Positions 18,516-27,357 are shown, counted from the first letter of the stretch. The stretch: DNA of 61,219 bases from Paracoccaceae bacterium (GCA_024742705.1 JANSXZ010000024.1:1-61219), one strand, 5' to 3'. The notes: generated from the sequence alone by a model not told the origin. Program-made: numbers and translations.

Positions 18516-19475
18516 CTAGAGGCCCAGCATCGCGTCGACGCGGTCCGAATTGGCGGCAACCCAATCCGACGCGACTTCGGCCGGCTCGCGGCCATTCGCG
18601 CTGATTTCGAACGCAAGGCTGCTGACGTCATCGGCGGTGAGCGCGAAGTTCATGAAGAACTCGGCGATCGCGGGCGAACGATCCGCAAGGGAATTCGACC
18701 ATGCGATCTGCACCTGCTTGAGATCGTCCTTGGTTGCCACCATGGATTTCTCGTACCAGTCGGCATCGTCCGAAGGCTGGACCATGACGTATTTCGCGGG
18801 ATCGAATGTCGGTTCGGTCAGCATGACAACATCGAACATGTACCAGACCGCGTGCGGTTCGTAGCAATAGAAGGCATAGCCTTCACCCTTGGCGATGCTG
18901 TCCTTGATGCGGGCGGTTTTCACGGCTTCCTCGGCGCGGATCGGCTCGATGAAATCCAGCAGGCCATAGTCGCGGACCTTTACCTCGTTCACATTCGCCG
19001 AGGCCCAGCCCGGCGCACCGATCCACATCTCGCCCAGACCGTTGCCATCGCTGTCCATCAGGGCCGCCACGTCGGGACGGCCCAGATCGGCAATATCCGT
19101 GATGCTGTTTGCGGCGGCAAAGTCCTTGGACACGCAGAAACCCTGGTTGCCCTGATAGGGGTTCGACGACAGGGTGACCGTACCCGCGCCGTCAACATAT
19201 TGCTTGGTAAAGCTTTCCTGGTTGGGCAACCAGACGTCGGGGTGCACGTCGATGTCGCCTTCGCCCTGATCCATCGCCTGGAAGATGGTGGCGTTGTTGC
19301 CGGGCACATATTCGACCTTGCCGCCGATGCGTGTTTCGACGACCTCGCCCAGCACATAGGCGATGGCCTGTGCGCCCGTCCATGTGGGCACGCCGATGCT
19401 GACCTCTTCGGCGAAGGCCGGCACGCCGATCACGCTGGCCAGCGCGGCGGCCATCAGTTTGTTCTTGGTTGTCAT
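18516..19475 (-). CDS. Glycine-betaine-type substrate-binding protein (ProX/OpuAC family)
   Basis: A 319-residue periplasmic protein with a signal peptide ending GVPAFA before EEVSIGVPTW. The OpuAC pattern is clear: TWTGAQAIAYVLGEV, DIDVHPDVWLPNQ, and GYAFYCYEPHAVWYMFD carrying the aromatic residues that usually cage a quaternary ammonium group. First gene of the minus-strand transporter; a purine-rich AAGGAGACAACC site precedes the ATG. Betaine-like ligands are the default guess; because a PLP lyase gene lies just upstream, the true ligand could be an amino-sulfonate or amino acid derivative. Confidence 0.87.
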   Translation of the reverse strand: MTTKNKLMAAALASVIGVPAFAEEVSIGVPTWTGAQAIAYVLGEVVETRIGGKVEYVPGNNATIFQAMDQGEGDIDVHPDVWLPNQESFTKQYVDGAGTVTLSSNPYQGNQGFCVSKDFAAANSITDIADLGRPDVAALMDSDGNGLGEMWIGAPGWASANVNEVKVRDYGLLDFIEPIRAEEAVKTARIKDSIAKGEGYAFYCYEPHAVWYMFDVVMLTEPTFDPAKYVMVQPSDDADWYEKSMVATKDDLKQVQIAWSNSLADRSPAIAEFFMNFALTADDVSSLAFEISANGREPAEVASDWVAANSDRVDAMLGL

Positions 19476-19515
19476 TTGGTTGTCTCCTTGTTGGTCACTT
19501 TATCGTTTATTCGTA

Positions 19516-20610
19516 TTAAGTTACATATCCGGGCAGATCGAAGGCATCAGGGTATCCGAACAACGCCGCACTGCCGCCGGTGTGCAGGAACACCACATTG
19601 CTCATGCCGTCGAAATACCCCTTGCGGATCAGGTCGATCAGGCCGTCGAGGCCCTTGCCGGAATACACCGGGTCAAACAGCAGGCCTTCGGTTTCGGCCA
19701 GCAGTTTGAGGGCGGCCACCATGCCTTCGGTCGGCACGCCATAGCCGGCACCGACATAATCGCAGTTCGCCCGCACGTCCGATGGCGTGATGTCCACCGG
19801 CGCGCCCAGATGTTCGAGCGTCCGCCGGGCCAGATCGTAGACCATGGCTTCCTGTTTTTCCCGAGGCGCCCGGACACCGATCCCCAGAAGGTGGATATCG
19901 CTCTTGATGGCGGCCAGGCCCGCAACCAGCCCCGCCTGGGTGCCGGCGCTGCCGGTGGCGTGCACCAAGGCGTCCATGTGCAGCCCCATCGCGCTGGCCT
20001 GTTCCACCAGTTCCCTGGCGCAGTTGACATATCCAAGCGCGCCAATCGGGTTCGAGCCACCGCCGGGGATGATGTAGGGCGTCTTGCCCTCGCCACGCAG
20101 CGTGCCGGCCAGCGTTTCCATTTCCACGTTCATGTCGCTGCCACCGCCGCGCTTGGACACGGTTGCGCCATGCAGGCGGTCCAACAGAACGTTGCCGTTC
20201 ATGATGTAGTTTTCGTCGTTCGAACCGGTCCGGTCCTCCAGCAGGACATGACAGCCCATGCCCAGCCGGGCCGCCGCCGCCGCCGTCTGGCGGGCATGGT
20301 TCGACTGGGTCGCGCCCTGGGTGATGATCGTGTCGGCGCCATGCTTCTGGGCGTCGGCCATCAGGTATTCCAGTTTGCGGGTCTTGTTGCCGCCAGATGA
20401 CAGGCCCGTGCAGTCATCGCGTTTGACCCACAGCCGCGGCCCGCCCAGAAGTGCGCTCAGCCTGTCCATCGGTTCGAGAGGTGTCGGCAGATGGCCGAGG
20501 GACACGCGCGGGAACTCGGCCAGTTGAATGGCAAGATCCTTGCAGCGGCTCACCGCCAGATCGGACGTGCCGTTTTCATGAGGATCGACAAGTGTTTCGG
20601 TCACAGCCAT
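19516..20610 (-). CDS. PLP-dependent lyase/deaminase, D-cysteine desulfhydrase / L-cysteate sulfo-lyase family
   Basis: A 364-residue fold-type II PLP enzyme. [17 protein letters not shown] carries the PLP lysine K76 in [30 protein letters not shown] is the phosphate/substrate loop, and [13 protein letters not shown] is the C-terminal motif of the ACC-deaminase/D-cysteine desulfhydrase group. Close relatives include DcyD and the L-cysteate sulfo-lyase CuyA of roseobacters; I cannot separate these by eye. It has a longer N-terminus (about 30 residues) than DcyD. It lies 41 bases upstream of the proX-like gene on the same strand and is divergent from a LysR regulator. Confidence 0.8.
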   Translation of the reverse strand: MAVTETLVDPHENGTSDLAVSRCKDLAIQLAEFPRVSLGHLPTPLEPMDRLSALLGGPRLWVKRDDCTGLSSGGNKTRKLEYLMADAQKHGADTIITQGATQSNHARQTAAAAARLGMGCHVLLEDRTGSNDENYIMNGNVLLDRLHGATVSKRGGGSDMNVEMETLAGTLRGEGKTPYIIPGGGSNPIGALGYVNCARELVEQASAMGLHMDALVHATGSAGTQAGLVAGLAAIKSDIHLLGIGVRAPREKQEAMVYDLARRTLEHLGAPVDITPSDVRANCDYVGAGYGVPTEGMVAALKLLAETEGLLFDPVYSGKGLDGLIDLIRKGYFDGMSNVVFLHTGGSAALFGYPDAFDLPGYVT

Positions 20611-20684
20611 TGAACTCCCTTATTTTCTTGATCAAAGCATCATCTGGGACAAACCAAAAAAGACAGTGCTTTTTTCTATGGCTG

Positions 20685-20703
20685 CCCATACCGTTGATAT
20701 GGG
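20685..20703. promoter_or_regulatory. Probable LysR operator in the divergent intergenic region
   Basis: CCCATA (20685-20690) and TATGGG (20698-20703) form a perfect 6-base inverted repeat with a 7-base spacer, 15 bases before the LysR start and about 75 bases before the lyase start. Its size and position suit a LysR-type binding site that controls both genes. The 108-base intergenic region is AT-rich compared with its flanks. Confidence 0.45.
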
Positions 20704-20718
20704 TAAACGGGGGAAACG

Positions 20719-21621
20719 ATGCATTTACAGTGGCTCAATGACGTGCTGGTCTTGCTGGAAGAGGGCAACCTGTCGCGTGCCGCCGCACGCCGCAACATCA
20801 CGCAGCCCGCATTTTCCCGGCGGATTCGCGGGTTTGAGGACTGGCTGGGTGTGGAGGTTCTGGAAAGGAGTACCAACCGCGTCGTGCTCAGCCCTGCGCT
20901 CAGGTCGAACGAGGGCGAGATCCGCGCCTTGATTGTTCGCCTCAAGGAACTGCGCACAAAGATCGGGCACTTCGATGCATCTCGGGCCACCCTGGCGATT
21001 GCCGCACAACATGCGGCCACCTGTTCGGCCTTTCCAGACATGGCGCTGCGGGCCAGGTCGCTTTTTCCCGGCATCCAGTTTCGGATTCGCGCCGGCAACC
21101 TGAACGATTGCGTTTCGATGTTTCTGCGCGGCGATACCAGCATGTTGCTGTGCTACGAGGCCGAAAGCGTGGGCGCGCTGCAATTCGGGCCCGATATCCA
21201 TCGCGAGATCTGGGGCAACGATTACCTCGTCCCGGTGGTGGGCGGCGCGCTGCGCTACAAGGTGACAGATACAGGCCACGCGCCGGCAAACACGCCGGCC
21301 ATCGTCTACCCCGATGACAGCTACTTCGGACAGGTTCTGCAAAAGGGCCAGCGGTCGTTCGGGACGCCCGGCGCAGAGGCCCCGCCTTTCGGCATGACCG
21401 CGTTTTCAAGCGGCACGCGGGAAATGGTGCTGAAGGGGTTGGGCGTCGGTTGGCTTCCGCTCAGCATGATTCATCAGGAGATCGAAAGCGGCGCGCTGGT
21501 TTCGCTTGCAAGACAGTATGGCAAGGAACCGCTGCAGGTCGTCATCTATGCCGACCAGAAGGTTGAACTGGCCAAGACGCTTATCGGTTTCTGGGGCCAG
21601 ACTGCCCGGCCGCGGCGCTGA
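20719..21621 (+). CDS. LysR-family transcriptional regulator
   Basis: A 300-residue regulator: an N-terminal winged helix-turn-helix (residues about 1-60, NLSRAAARRNITQPAFSRRIRGFEDWLGVEVLER) and a periplasmic-binding-like effector domain after residue 90. Divergent orientation to the PLP lyase and transporter genes is the classic layout for a LysR activator of the neighbouring catabolic operon, with the substrate or an intermediate as co-inducer. Inference from layout only. The roughly 90 bases after its stop contain no visible gene. Confidence 0.9.
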   Translation: MHLQWLNDVLVLLEEGNLSRAAARRNITQPAFSRRIRGFEDWLGVEVLERSTNRVVLSPALRSNEGEIRALIVRLKELRTKIGHFDASRATLAIAAQHAATCSAFPDMALRARSLFPGIQFRIRAGNLNDCVSMFLRGDTSMLLCYEAESVGALQFGPDIHREIWGNDYLVPVVGGALRYKVTDTGHAPANTPAIVYPDDSYFGQVLQKGQRSFGTPGAEAPPFGMTAFSSGTREMVLKGLGVGWLPLSMIHQEIESGALVSLARQYGKEPLQVVIYADQKVELAKTLIGFWGQTARPRR

Positions 21622-21714
21622 ATCCGCGTCATGGTGGCCAGATCTTGCCCGGCACGATGCCCTTTGGGGAAAACCCGACAGCCCACGGGCGCAACGCACC
21701 GCGATCTTCGGCCG

Positions 21715-22821
21715 CTAGACTTCGACAGTGAACTTTGAACTGAACGGCAGGCTGGCCGCGCCCAATGCCTTGGGAGAGGGGTGCAATTCGCCCGGTCTGG
21801 CATCAATGGCATCGCAGACGGATTTCAGCGTTTCCGTGATTTCCACGCACACCTCTTTCGGAGCGTAGGACGAAACGATGACGGTGCTGACCGGAAGAAA
21901 CTGAGACGCGGAATCGAGCGAGGATTTCAGCTCGGCCACGCAGTCTTGCAGCCAGCGCGATCTTTCCTCGCCAAAGGCGGGCCAGGCGGCGCCGCGCTCC
22001 CACAACATGTCGGTCGGCGTGCCCGAGGCCGCAAGCCGCTGTTCCAGGTCGATCAGCCCCGCGGGCTTGCTGGCCTGCGTCCGGCTGTGGAAAATCTGGT
22101 GGTTCAGGACAAGTCTGTGGTGCAACCGCGCGCCGATGTAGAAGAACAGATAATCGTCCAGAGATTTCGCGGCACCGAACATGCTCTCTCCGGCGGCGGC
22201 GGCGGTGATGTCGTTCTGGACGTAAACCTCCATGCCAAGGGCGTCTTCGATCTCCTTGCCGATGGCCTCGAACCTTTCGGCCATGCCCGTGGGCCCCAGC
22301 GCCAGTTCCTCCTGATCTTCGGGCATGGCGATGCCGATGCCGGCCATCCGGCCTTCCTGTTTGTTGGGCAGCAGCGCCAGCGCCTTCTGCACCGTCGCCA
22401 CCAGCTTCGAATGGTTGGTCGGGTCGCTTTCATCGGGCAATGGAAGCGACGTGTAGAACTTCACCTGCCCGACAAAGTCGATCATGACGACATCGGTGTG
22501 GCGGTGGCCAAGGCTGATACCCACCGAATAGGCGCCTTCGGGGTTCAACGAAAGCGGGATCGTCGGCGGGCCCATCCGGCCCTTGACCGCTTCGCCCTTG
22601 ACAACCAGCCCCTCCTGTTCAAGCGAACGCACGATCACGGAAACCGTTTGCGCGGAAAGGCCTGTCCGGTTTCCGATTTCCATCCGCGAAAGCCCCTTGT
22701 TCTGCAGCAACAGCGACAGGACGAGGCGTTCGTTATAGCTGCGGACGCTGACGGCGTTCATGCCGCTGGCGCGGTCGGCAATCCTGATCGGGTTCGGGGG
22801 GGCGAAACGCATGTCGGGCAT
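21715..22821 (-). CDS. ROK-family transcriptional regulator
   Basis: A 368-residue protein with an N-terminal winged helix (about 20-80: NERLVLSLLLQNKGLSRMEIGNRTGLSAQTVSVIVRSLEQEGLV) like XylR/NagC ROK repressors and a ROK-type sugar-binding body (VGISLGHRHTDVVMIDFVG). The usual GEIGH motif and CxCGxxGC zinc motif of ROK proteins are absent, so it is a divergent member. The start at 22821 is chosen because ATG overlaps the stop of the upstream esterase gene (TGATG); an in-frame ATG at 22833 is possible. It probably represses the ribose-type ABC operon through the palindrome at 23561-23591. Confidence 0.85.
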   Translation of the reverse strand: MPDMRFAPPNPIRIADRASGMNAVSVRSYNERLVLSLLLQNKGLSRMEIGNRTGLSAQTVSVIVRSLEQEGLVVKGEAVKGRMGPPTIPLSLNPEGAYSVGISLGHRHTDVVMIDFVGQVKFYTSLPLPDESDPTNHSKLVATVQKALALLPNKQEGRMAGIGIAMPEDQEELALGPTGMAERFEAIGKEIEDALGMEVYVQNDITAAAAGESMFGAAKSLDDYLFFYIGARLHHRLVLNHQIFHSRTQASKPAGLIDLEQRLAASGTPTDMLWERGAAWPAFGEERSRWLQDCVAELKSSLDSASQFLPVSTVIVSSYAPKEVCVEITETLKSVCDAIDARPGELHPSPKALGAASLPFSSKFTVEV

Positions 22822-23465
22822 CAGCCGGCCCATCCGATGTTGATCACTTCCTGGGCGATCGCCTTGCCCAGAATGTCGTGGGCGTCGCGGCTCAGGTGGA
22901 AGCCGTCCGCCGGATCGGACGCGATGACAGTGCCGGCATCGAAGAAATGCACCTCGAGCGAATCCGCGATCAACTCAAACTCATGGGAAAGCTGGTGGCT
23001 CTTGGGTTGCGCACCCGAGAATATGCCCTCCCATTCGCCGATGTCGTCGCGCATCGGCGGCGGCGCCACCACCAGGATTTCAGGGCAGTGCCCGCCCGGT
23101 CCGGGGTTCAGTTCGCGAATATCGTGGATCAGGCAACCGATGCCCATCGCAACTTCGGTGGCCGGTTGGTTGAAGCGCGCCTTCAGGTCGTTTGTTCCCA
23201 GCATCAGGATGACCAGATCAATAGGTGCATGGCTCATCAGGCAGGGCCGCAGATAAAGCCGGCCGCTCTTGATATCGCCTTCGATAGGATCCTTGTGCAC
23301 GGTCGTTCGCCCGCTCAGCCCTTCCTCAAGAACGTACCAATCGGGTTTCAGTTGCTTCCTGAGAACGCCGGGCCAACGTTCATCCGGGCCGAACCGATCC
23401 AGCGGGGTGCCACCGGGAACCTGCCCATGTGTGTTGGAATCGCCAAAGCAAAGCACTGTTTTCAT
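22821..23465 (-). CDS. SGNH/GDSL hydrolase (first paralogue)
   Basis: A 214-residue esterase with all SGNH blocks: GDS (S10) at the N-terminus, a glycine in block II, LGTND in block III and DGFH near the C-terminus. No signal peptide, so it is cytoplasmic. It strongly resembles the esterase at 28323 (shared EEGLSxRTT and LVILMLGTND). It is co-transcribed with the ROK regulator and divergent from the sugar ABC operon. Removal of acyl groups from an imported sugar or glycoside is a reasonable guess. The start at 23465 (MKTVLCFGDS) is chosen over a longer frame lacking homology. Confidence 0.87.
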   Translation of the reverse strand: MKTVLCFGDSNTHGQVPGGTPLDRFGPDERWPGVLRKQLKPDWYVLEEGLSGRTTVHKDPIEGDIKSGRLYLRPCLMSHAPIDLVILMLGTNDLKARFNQPATEVAMGIGCLIHDIRELNPGPGGHCPEILVVAPPPMRDDIGEWEGIFSGAQPKSHQLSHEFELIADSLEVHFFDAGTVIASDPADGFHLSRDAHDILGKAIAQEVINIGWAG

Positions 23466-23535
23466 TTGTGAATTTCTCGCCTTTGGGCCGCGTCCGCCGT
23501 CGCGGCCCCAATCGTTCAGTTTGCGTGAACATGTC

Positions 23536-23554
23536 AGCGAACAGCGAACAGCGC
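23536..23554. repeat. Short tandem repeat in the divergent promoter region
   Basis: AGCGAAC occurs twice in tandem (23536-23549) and continues as AGCGC, just beside the palindromic operator. It may be chance or an extra regulator contact. Confidence 0.25.
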
Positions 23555-23560
23555 AAACGG

Positions 23561-23591
23561 AATACTTATTCATTCAGTCTGAATAAGTATT
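23561..23591. promoter_or_regulatory. Palindromic operator, probable ROK-regulator site
   Basis: AATACTTATTC (23561-23571) and GAATAAGTATT (23581-23591) form a perfect 11-base inverted repeat with a 9-base spacer. A second palindrome, ATTCAG-T-CTGAAT (23572-23584), is nested inside. A TTGACA -35-like hexamer at 23590-23595 overlaps the right arm, so bound repressor should block the plus-strand promoter. It lies in the 275-base divergent region between the first esterase (23465) and the binding-protein gene (23741). TTATT...AATAA-type sites are typical of ROK repressors. Confidence 0.65.
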
Positions 23592-23740
23592 GACACACAC
23601 CCTGCGCACTGTTTGAAAAGTAGCAAGAGGAGACTCAAGCCGCACCCGGTGGCGCCCGGTATGGGCCCCAACCGCCCGAACCGCGCGTCGCTTCGGGAGC
23701 GGGGAAACCTTGGGCAAAACAAAACGGGAGGAGACCCTAA

Positions 23741-24805
23741 ATGACTACCCAACGCATGGCAGCAGCGGCGCTGTTCGCCGCACTTCTTGGATCGACCGCT
23801 CTGGCACAGGATGTAAACCTGATGGCCGGCGTCGAGCCACGCCCGGAAGGCAACTCGGTCGTTGCGGCGGGCGCGTTCAAGACCGAAGCCCCCTGGACCA
23901 TCGCGATGAGCCACTTCGGCGTGAACGCGAACACCTGGACCGTGCAGACAGCCCACGAAGCGCAGGGCATCGCCAACGCGGATGCGCGGATCGAGAACTT
24001 CATCATGCTGGACGCGAACTTCGATCAGGCCAAGCAGGTCGCCGACATCGAAGATCTGATCGCGCAGAACCCCGATGTGCTGATCGTCATGCCGGTCACG
24101 CCGACCTCGGCGGATGCCGGCATCCAGAAGGCCATCGACGCAGGAATTCCCGTGGTGGTTCACACCGGCCGCACCGAGAACCAGAACTTTACCGTCGATA
24201 TCCAGGGTGGCGCGGAAAACTTCGGGCGGGTGATGGGCGATTTCCTCGTCGATCAACTGGGTGGCGAAGGCAAGATCTGGGTCTTGCGCGGCCTGCCATC
24301 GCATCCTGAAGACATCAACCGCTACAACGGTCTGGTGCAGTCGCTCGAAGGGACAAGCATCGAAATCACGCAAGAGGACTACGGCAGCTGGGTCTACGAC
24401 CTGGGCAAGAGCCTGTGCGAGACGTTCTATCTGAATGATCCCGATGTCGATGGCATCTGGTCGTCGGGCGCCGACATGACACGCGCCTGCGTGGACGTGC
24501 TGGCAGAGTTCGGCGCCGATATCCCGCCGATCACGGGCGAAGGCAACAACGGTTTCTTCGGCCAGTGGCTCGAGATGGGATACCCGTCGATCGTGGCCGA
24601 ATACAGCCCATCGCAGGCCGCCGCCGGGGTGCGCGCCGCGGTTGCACTGCTGGAAGGCGAGGCACTGCACAAGCATTACATCTACGAGCCCGAGGGCTGG
24701 GATGCAGCGAAGGCCGCGGAATACTACCGCGACGACCTGTCGGCCAACGTGTGGTGGCCAACCGAATTGCCGGAAGAGACCCTGCAAAGTCTCTACGGTA
24801 ACTGA
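23741..24805 (+). CDS. Ribose-type sugar-binding periplasmic protein (RbsB family)
   Basis: A 354-residue type I periplasmic binding protein with a signal peptide ending STALA before QDVNL. The body shows WTIAMSHFGVNANTWTVQ, LIAQNPDVLIVMPVTPTSA, IPVVVHTGR and DVDGIWSSGADMT, the usual two-lobe pattern. An AGGAG site precedes the ATG. First gene of a four-gene importer followed by an esterase. The ligand is probably a sugar, sugar alcohol or glycoside; esterases on both sides suggest that it may arrive acylated. Confidence 0.88.
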   Translation: MTTQRMAAAALFAALLGSTALAQDVNLMAGVEPRPEGNSVVAAGAFKTEAPWTIAMSHFGVNANTWTVQTAHEAQGIANADARIENFIMLDANFDQAKQVADIEDLIAQNPDVLIVMPVTPTSADAGIQKAIDAGIPVVVHTGRTENQNFTVDIQGGAENFGRVMGDFLVDQLGGEGKIWVLRGLPSHPEDINRYNGLVQSLEGTSIEITQEDYGSWVYDLGKSLCETFYLNDPDVDGIWSSGADMTRACVDVLAEFGADIPPITGEGNNGFFGQWLEMGYPSIVAEYSPSQAAAGVRAAVALLEGEALHKHYIYEPEGWDAAKAAEYYRDDLSANVWWPTELPEETLQSLYGN

Positions 24806-24823
24806 CGACCTCCCTGTCAGACT

Positions 24824-24853
24824 CGCTCTCGCGGTGAAACCCCCGCGAGAGCG
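24824..24853 (+). terminator. Hairpin with T-tract after the rbsB-like gene
   Basis: CGCTCTCGCGG (24824-24834) pairs perfectly over 11 bases with CCGCGAGAGCG (24843-24853) and is followed by CCTTTTC. It is the most terminator-like of the four hairpins after binding-protein genes in this window. It may act as a partial terminator that keeps binding protein in excess over the membrane components. Confidence 0.7.
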
Positions 24854-24880
24854 CCTTTTCACCCCGATCGGTGCGAAATC

Positions 24881-26374
24881 ATGCTGCCAGCCGTCACAAT
24901 GACAGGAGTGACCAAGCGATTTGGTCCAACCATCGCGGTGAACGATGTGTCATTCGAAATATGGCCCGGCCGTGTTCATGCGCTCATGGGTGAAAACGGG
25001 GCCGGCAAATCGACCCTGATGAAGATGCTCGCCGGGGTTCACCGCCCCGACGCGGGCCAGATTGCCATAGCGGGGCGCGGTGTAACCTTCGCGAACCCGC
25101 GCGAAGCCCTGGCGGCGGGTGTTTCGACGGTATTTCAGGAACTTTCGCTGCTGCCGAACCTGTCGATTGCCGAGAACCTGTTTCTGGGCCGCGAACCCGT
25201 GGGCCGCATGGGCATCCCGGACCGCACCGAAATGGCACGCCGCACCACGGCGGTGCTGGCCGAGCTTGGAATGGATCTCGATCCGAACACGCTGGTTGCG
25301 AATCTCAGCATCGCCGACCGGCAGTTCGTTGAAATCGCGCATGGCATCAAGGCCGACGCGCAGGTTTTAATCCTCGACGAACCCACCGCCGCGCTGAACG
25401 CCGCCGACGTGCAGGTGCTGAATTCACAGATCGAAAAGCTCAGGGCCGCCGGCAAGGCGATCATCTACATCTCGCACCGGATGGATGAGATCTTTGCGAT
25501 CTGCGACGATGTCACCGTCATGAAGGACGGCAATCACGTTGCAACCCAACCTCTGAGCGAACTGACCCCCGACAGCCTGATCGCCCTGATGGTCGGGCGC
25601 GAGCTGAGCGATCTGTTTCCGGATCGCGCGGCGGATGTCGGACCAGTCCGGTTGTCGTGCAAGAATCTGACGCTCGGATCTGCCGCGACCCCGCTGAGTT
25701 TCGATCTGCACGCCGGCGAAATCCTGGGCCTGGCCGGGCTGGAAGGCCAGGGCCAGAGCGAGATCGTGCGCTCTCTGATCGGGCGTCACACGCCCTTCGG
25801 CGGCGAAGTTGCCGTGGGCGGCCAGACGTTGCACCTGCCGATTTCCCCCGAACGCGGTGTCCGTTTCATGCAGCGGCTTGGTGTCGGTTTCGTCCCCGAG
25901 GACCGCAAGGAAGAAGGCCTGCTGCTGGGCGCATCCATCGCCGAAAACATCGGCATCGGCCTGCAAGCGGCGCGGCCGGGGTTTGCGCTTCTGGCGCGCG
26001 TCCGCGACACGGCCAAACGCATAATGCGTGATCTGGACGTCAAGGCGCAAAGCCCGGCGATGCCCGTCGGGGCGCTGTCCGGTGGCAACCAGCAGAAGGT
26101 GTTGCTGGGCCGTTATCTTGCCGCGGACATGGACGTTCTGATCATCGAGGAACCGACACGCGGTGTCGATATCGGGGCCAAGGCCGAAATCTACCGGCTA
26201 TTGCGCGCCCTGGCCGGGCAAGGCAAGGCGATCCTGGTTCTGTCGCGCGAAACCGTCGAACTGATCGGCCTGTGCGACCGGCTTCTCATCGTGCACGACC
26301 GCAAGCTGGTGAGCGAACTTGCCGGCCGCGACGCCACGGAACACGCCATTCTCAACGCGGCACTGACATCATGA
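24881..26374 (+). CDS. Ribose-type ABC ATPase with two cassettes (RbsA family)
   Basis: A 497-residue double ATPase. The N-terminal cassette has GENGAGKST near 37-45, LILDEPTAALN and a signature read as LSIADRQFVEIA. The C-terminal cassette has the degenerate Walker A GLEGQGQSE, signature LSGGNQQKVLLGRYLA and EEPTRGVDIGAKAEIY, as normal for RbsA/MglA where only one site is fully active. The last switch segment is LSRETVEL where SSE is more common. Overlaps the next gene as ATGA. Confidence 0.9.
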   Translation: MLPAVTMTGVTKRFGPTIAVNDVSFEIWPGRVHALMGENGAGKSTLMKMLAGVHRPDAGQIAIAGRGVTFANPREALAAGVSTVFQELSLLPNLSIAENLFLGREPVGRMGIPDRTEMARRTTAVLAELGMDLDPNTLVANLSIADRQFVEIAHGIKADAQVLILDEPTAALNAADVQVLNSQIEKLRAAGKAIIYISHRMDEIFAICDDVTVMKDGNHVATQPLSELTPDSLIALMVGRELSDLFPDRAADVGPVRLSCKNLTLGSAATPLSFDLHAGEILGLAGLEGQGQSEIVRSLIGRHTPFGGEVAVGGQTLHLPISPERGVRFMQRLGVGFVPEDRKEEGLLLGASIAENIGIGLQAARPGFALLARVRDTAKRIMRDLDVKAQSPAMPVGALSGGNQQKVLLGRYLAADMDVLIIEEPTRGVDIGAKAEIYRLLRALAGQGKAILVLSRETVELIGLCDRLLIVHDRKLVSELAGRDATEHAILNAALTS

Positions 26375-27357
26375 CGCAACCAACCGGAACATCGCGCAAG
26401 ACCCGCGCGGCCAACCGCCTGTTCGGCAGGAATTCCCGCCAGGGCAACTGGTGGGCGGCCCTGCTGATCATCGTCATGACGACGATCCTGCTGATCGCCA
26501 CGACCGACGATTTCGCGACACCCCGCAACGCGTCGAACCTGCTGGCGCAGGCGATGCCGCTGATAATCGTTGCCATCGGACAGATGATCGTGATCGTCCT
26601 TGCCGGCATGGACCTCTCGGTCGGATCGGTCATGAGCCTGACAACAGCGATACTGGCGCTGGATGGCGCGCCGATCGTCCTGATCCCGCTGGTGTTTCTG
26701 GCAGCGGCGGCCATCGGGCTTGTCAACGGCATCGCCATCGTGCGGCTGAACGTCCACCCGATCATCGCGACGCTATCGATGCAGTTCATCGTACTGGGGA
26801 TCGCGCAGTTGCTGCGCCCGGTGGCGGGAGGATCGGTGCCCGATGTGGTTGTGAATGTCGTCACCGGGGCCTTCCTGGGAATTCCGGCGCCAGTTTTCTG
26901 GGCTGTTGCCGTTGTCGCCATCGGATGGAAGATCGTGCACGGCTCACGCTTTGGCCTGCATCTCTTTGCGATTGGCGGCGGGGTCGCGTCCGGTCAGTCC
27001 GACACGGCGCATAACTTCGGCCTGAAAGACCGCCGCAACATCGTTCTGGCGTACATCCTCAGCGCCCTGTTCGCCGCGCTCGCCGGGTTCTTCATCGCCG
27101 GGCGCATCGCTTCCGGCGATCCGGGTGTCGGATCGCAGTTCGCGCTGGATTCGATCACCGCGGTGGCCATCGGCGGCACGCAGCTTTCGGGTGGTGTTGG
27201 CGGGCTGCACGGCACCATCCTCGGGGCAATCCTGATGGCGCTGCTGGCCAATGGCATGAACCTCGCCAACCTGTCTGCATTCCTTCAGGGGGCGATCAAG
27301 GGGGTTATCCTGCTTTTGGTCGTGGCCCTGCAATCGCGCAAGAAGATGGGGCTGTGA
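26371..27357 (+). CDS. Ribose-type ABC permease 1 (RbsC family)
   Basis: A 328-residue inner-membrane permease of the BPD_transp_2 family with 8-10 hydrophobic segments and the conserved blocks AGMDLSVGSVMSLT and SITAVAIGGTQLSGGVGGLHGTI-type G-rich C-terminal region. The ATG at 26371 overlaps the ATPase stop. It pairs with the next gene to form a heteromeric pore, as seen when two rbsC-like genes lie together. Confidence 0.9.
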   Translation: MTQPTGTSRKTRAANRLFGRNSRQGNWWAALLIIVMTTILLIATTDDFATPRNASNLLAQAMPLIIVAIGQMIVIVLAGMDLSVGSVMSLTTAILALDGAPIVLIPLVFLAAAAIGLVNGIAIVRLNVHPIIATLSMQFIVLGIAQLLRPVAGGSVPDVVVNVVTGAFLGIPAPVFWAVAVVAIGWKIVHGSRFGLHLFAIGGGVASGQSDTAHNFGLKDRRNIVLAYILSALFAALAGFFIAGRIASGDPGVGSQFALDSITAVAIGGTQLSGGVGGLHGTILGAILMALLANGMNLANLSAFLQGAIKGVILLLVVALQSRKKMGL

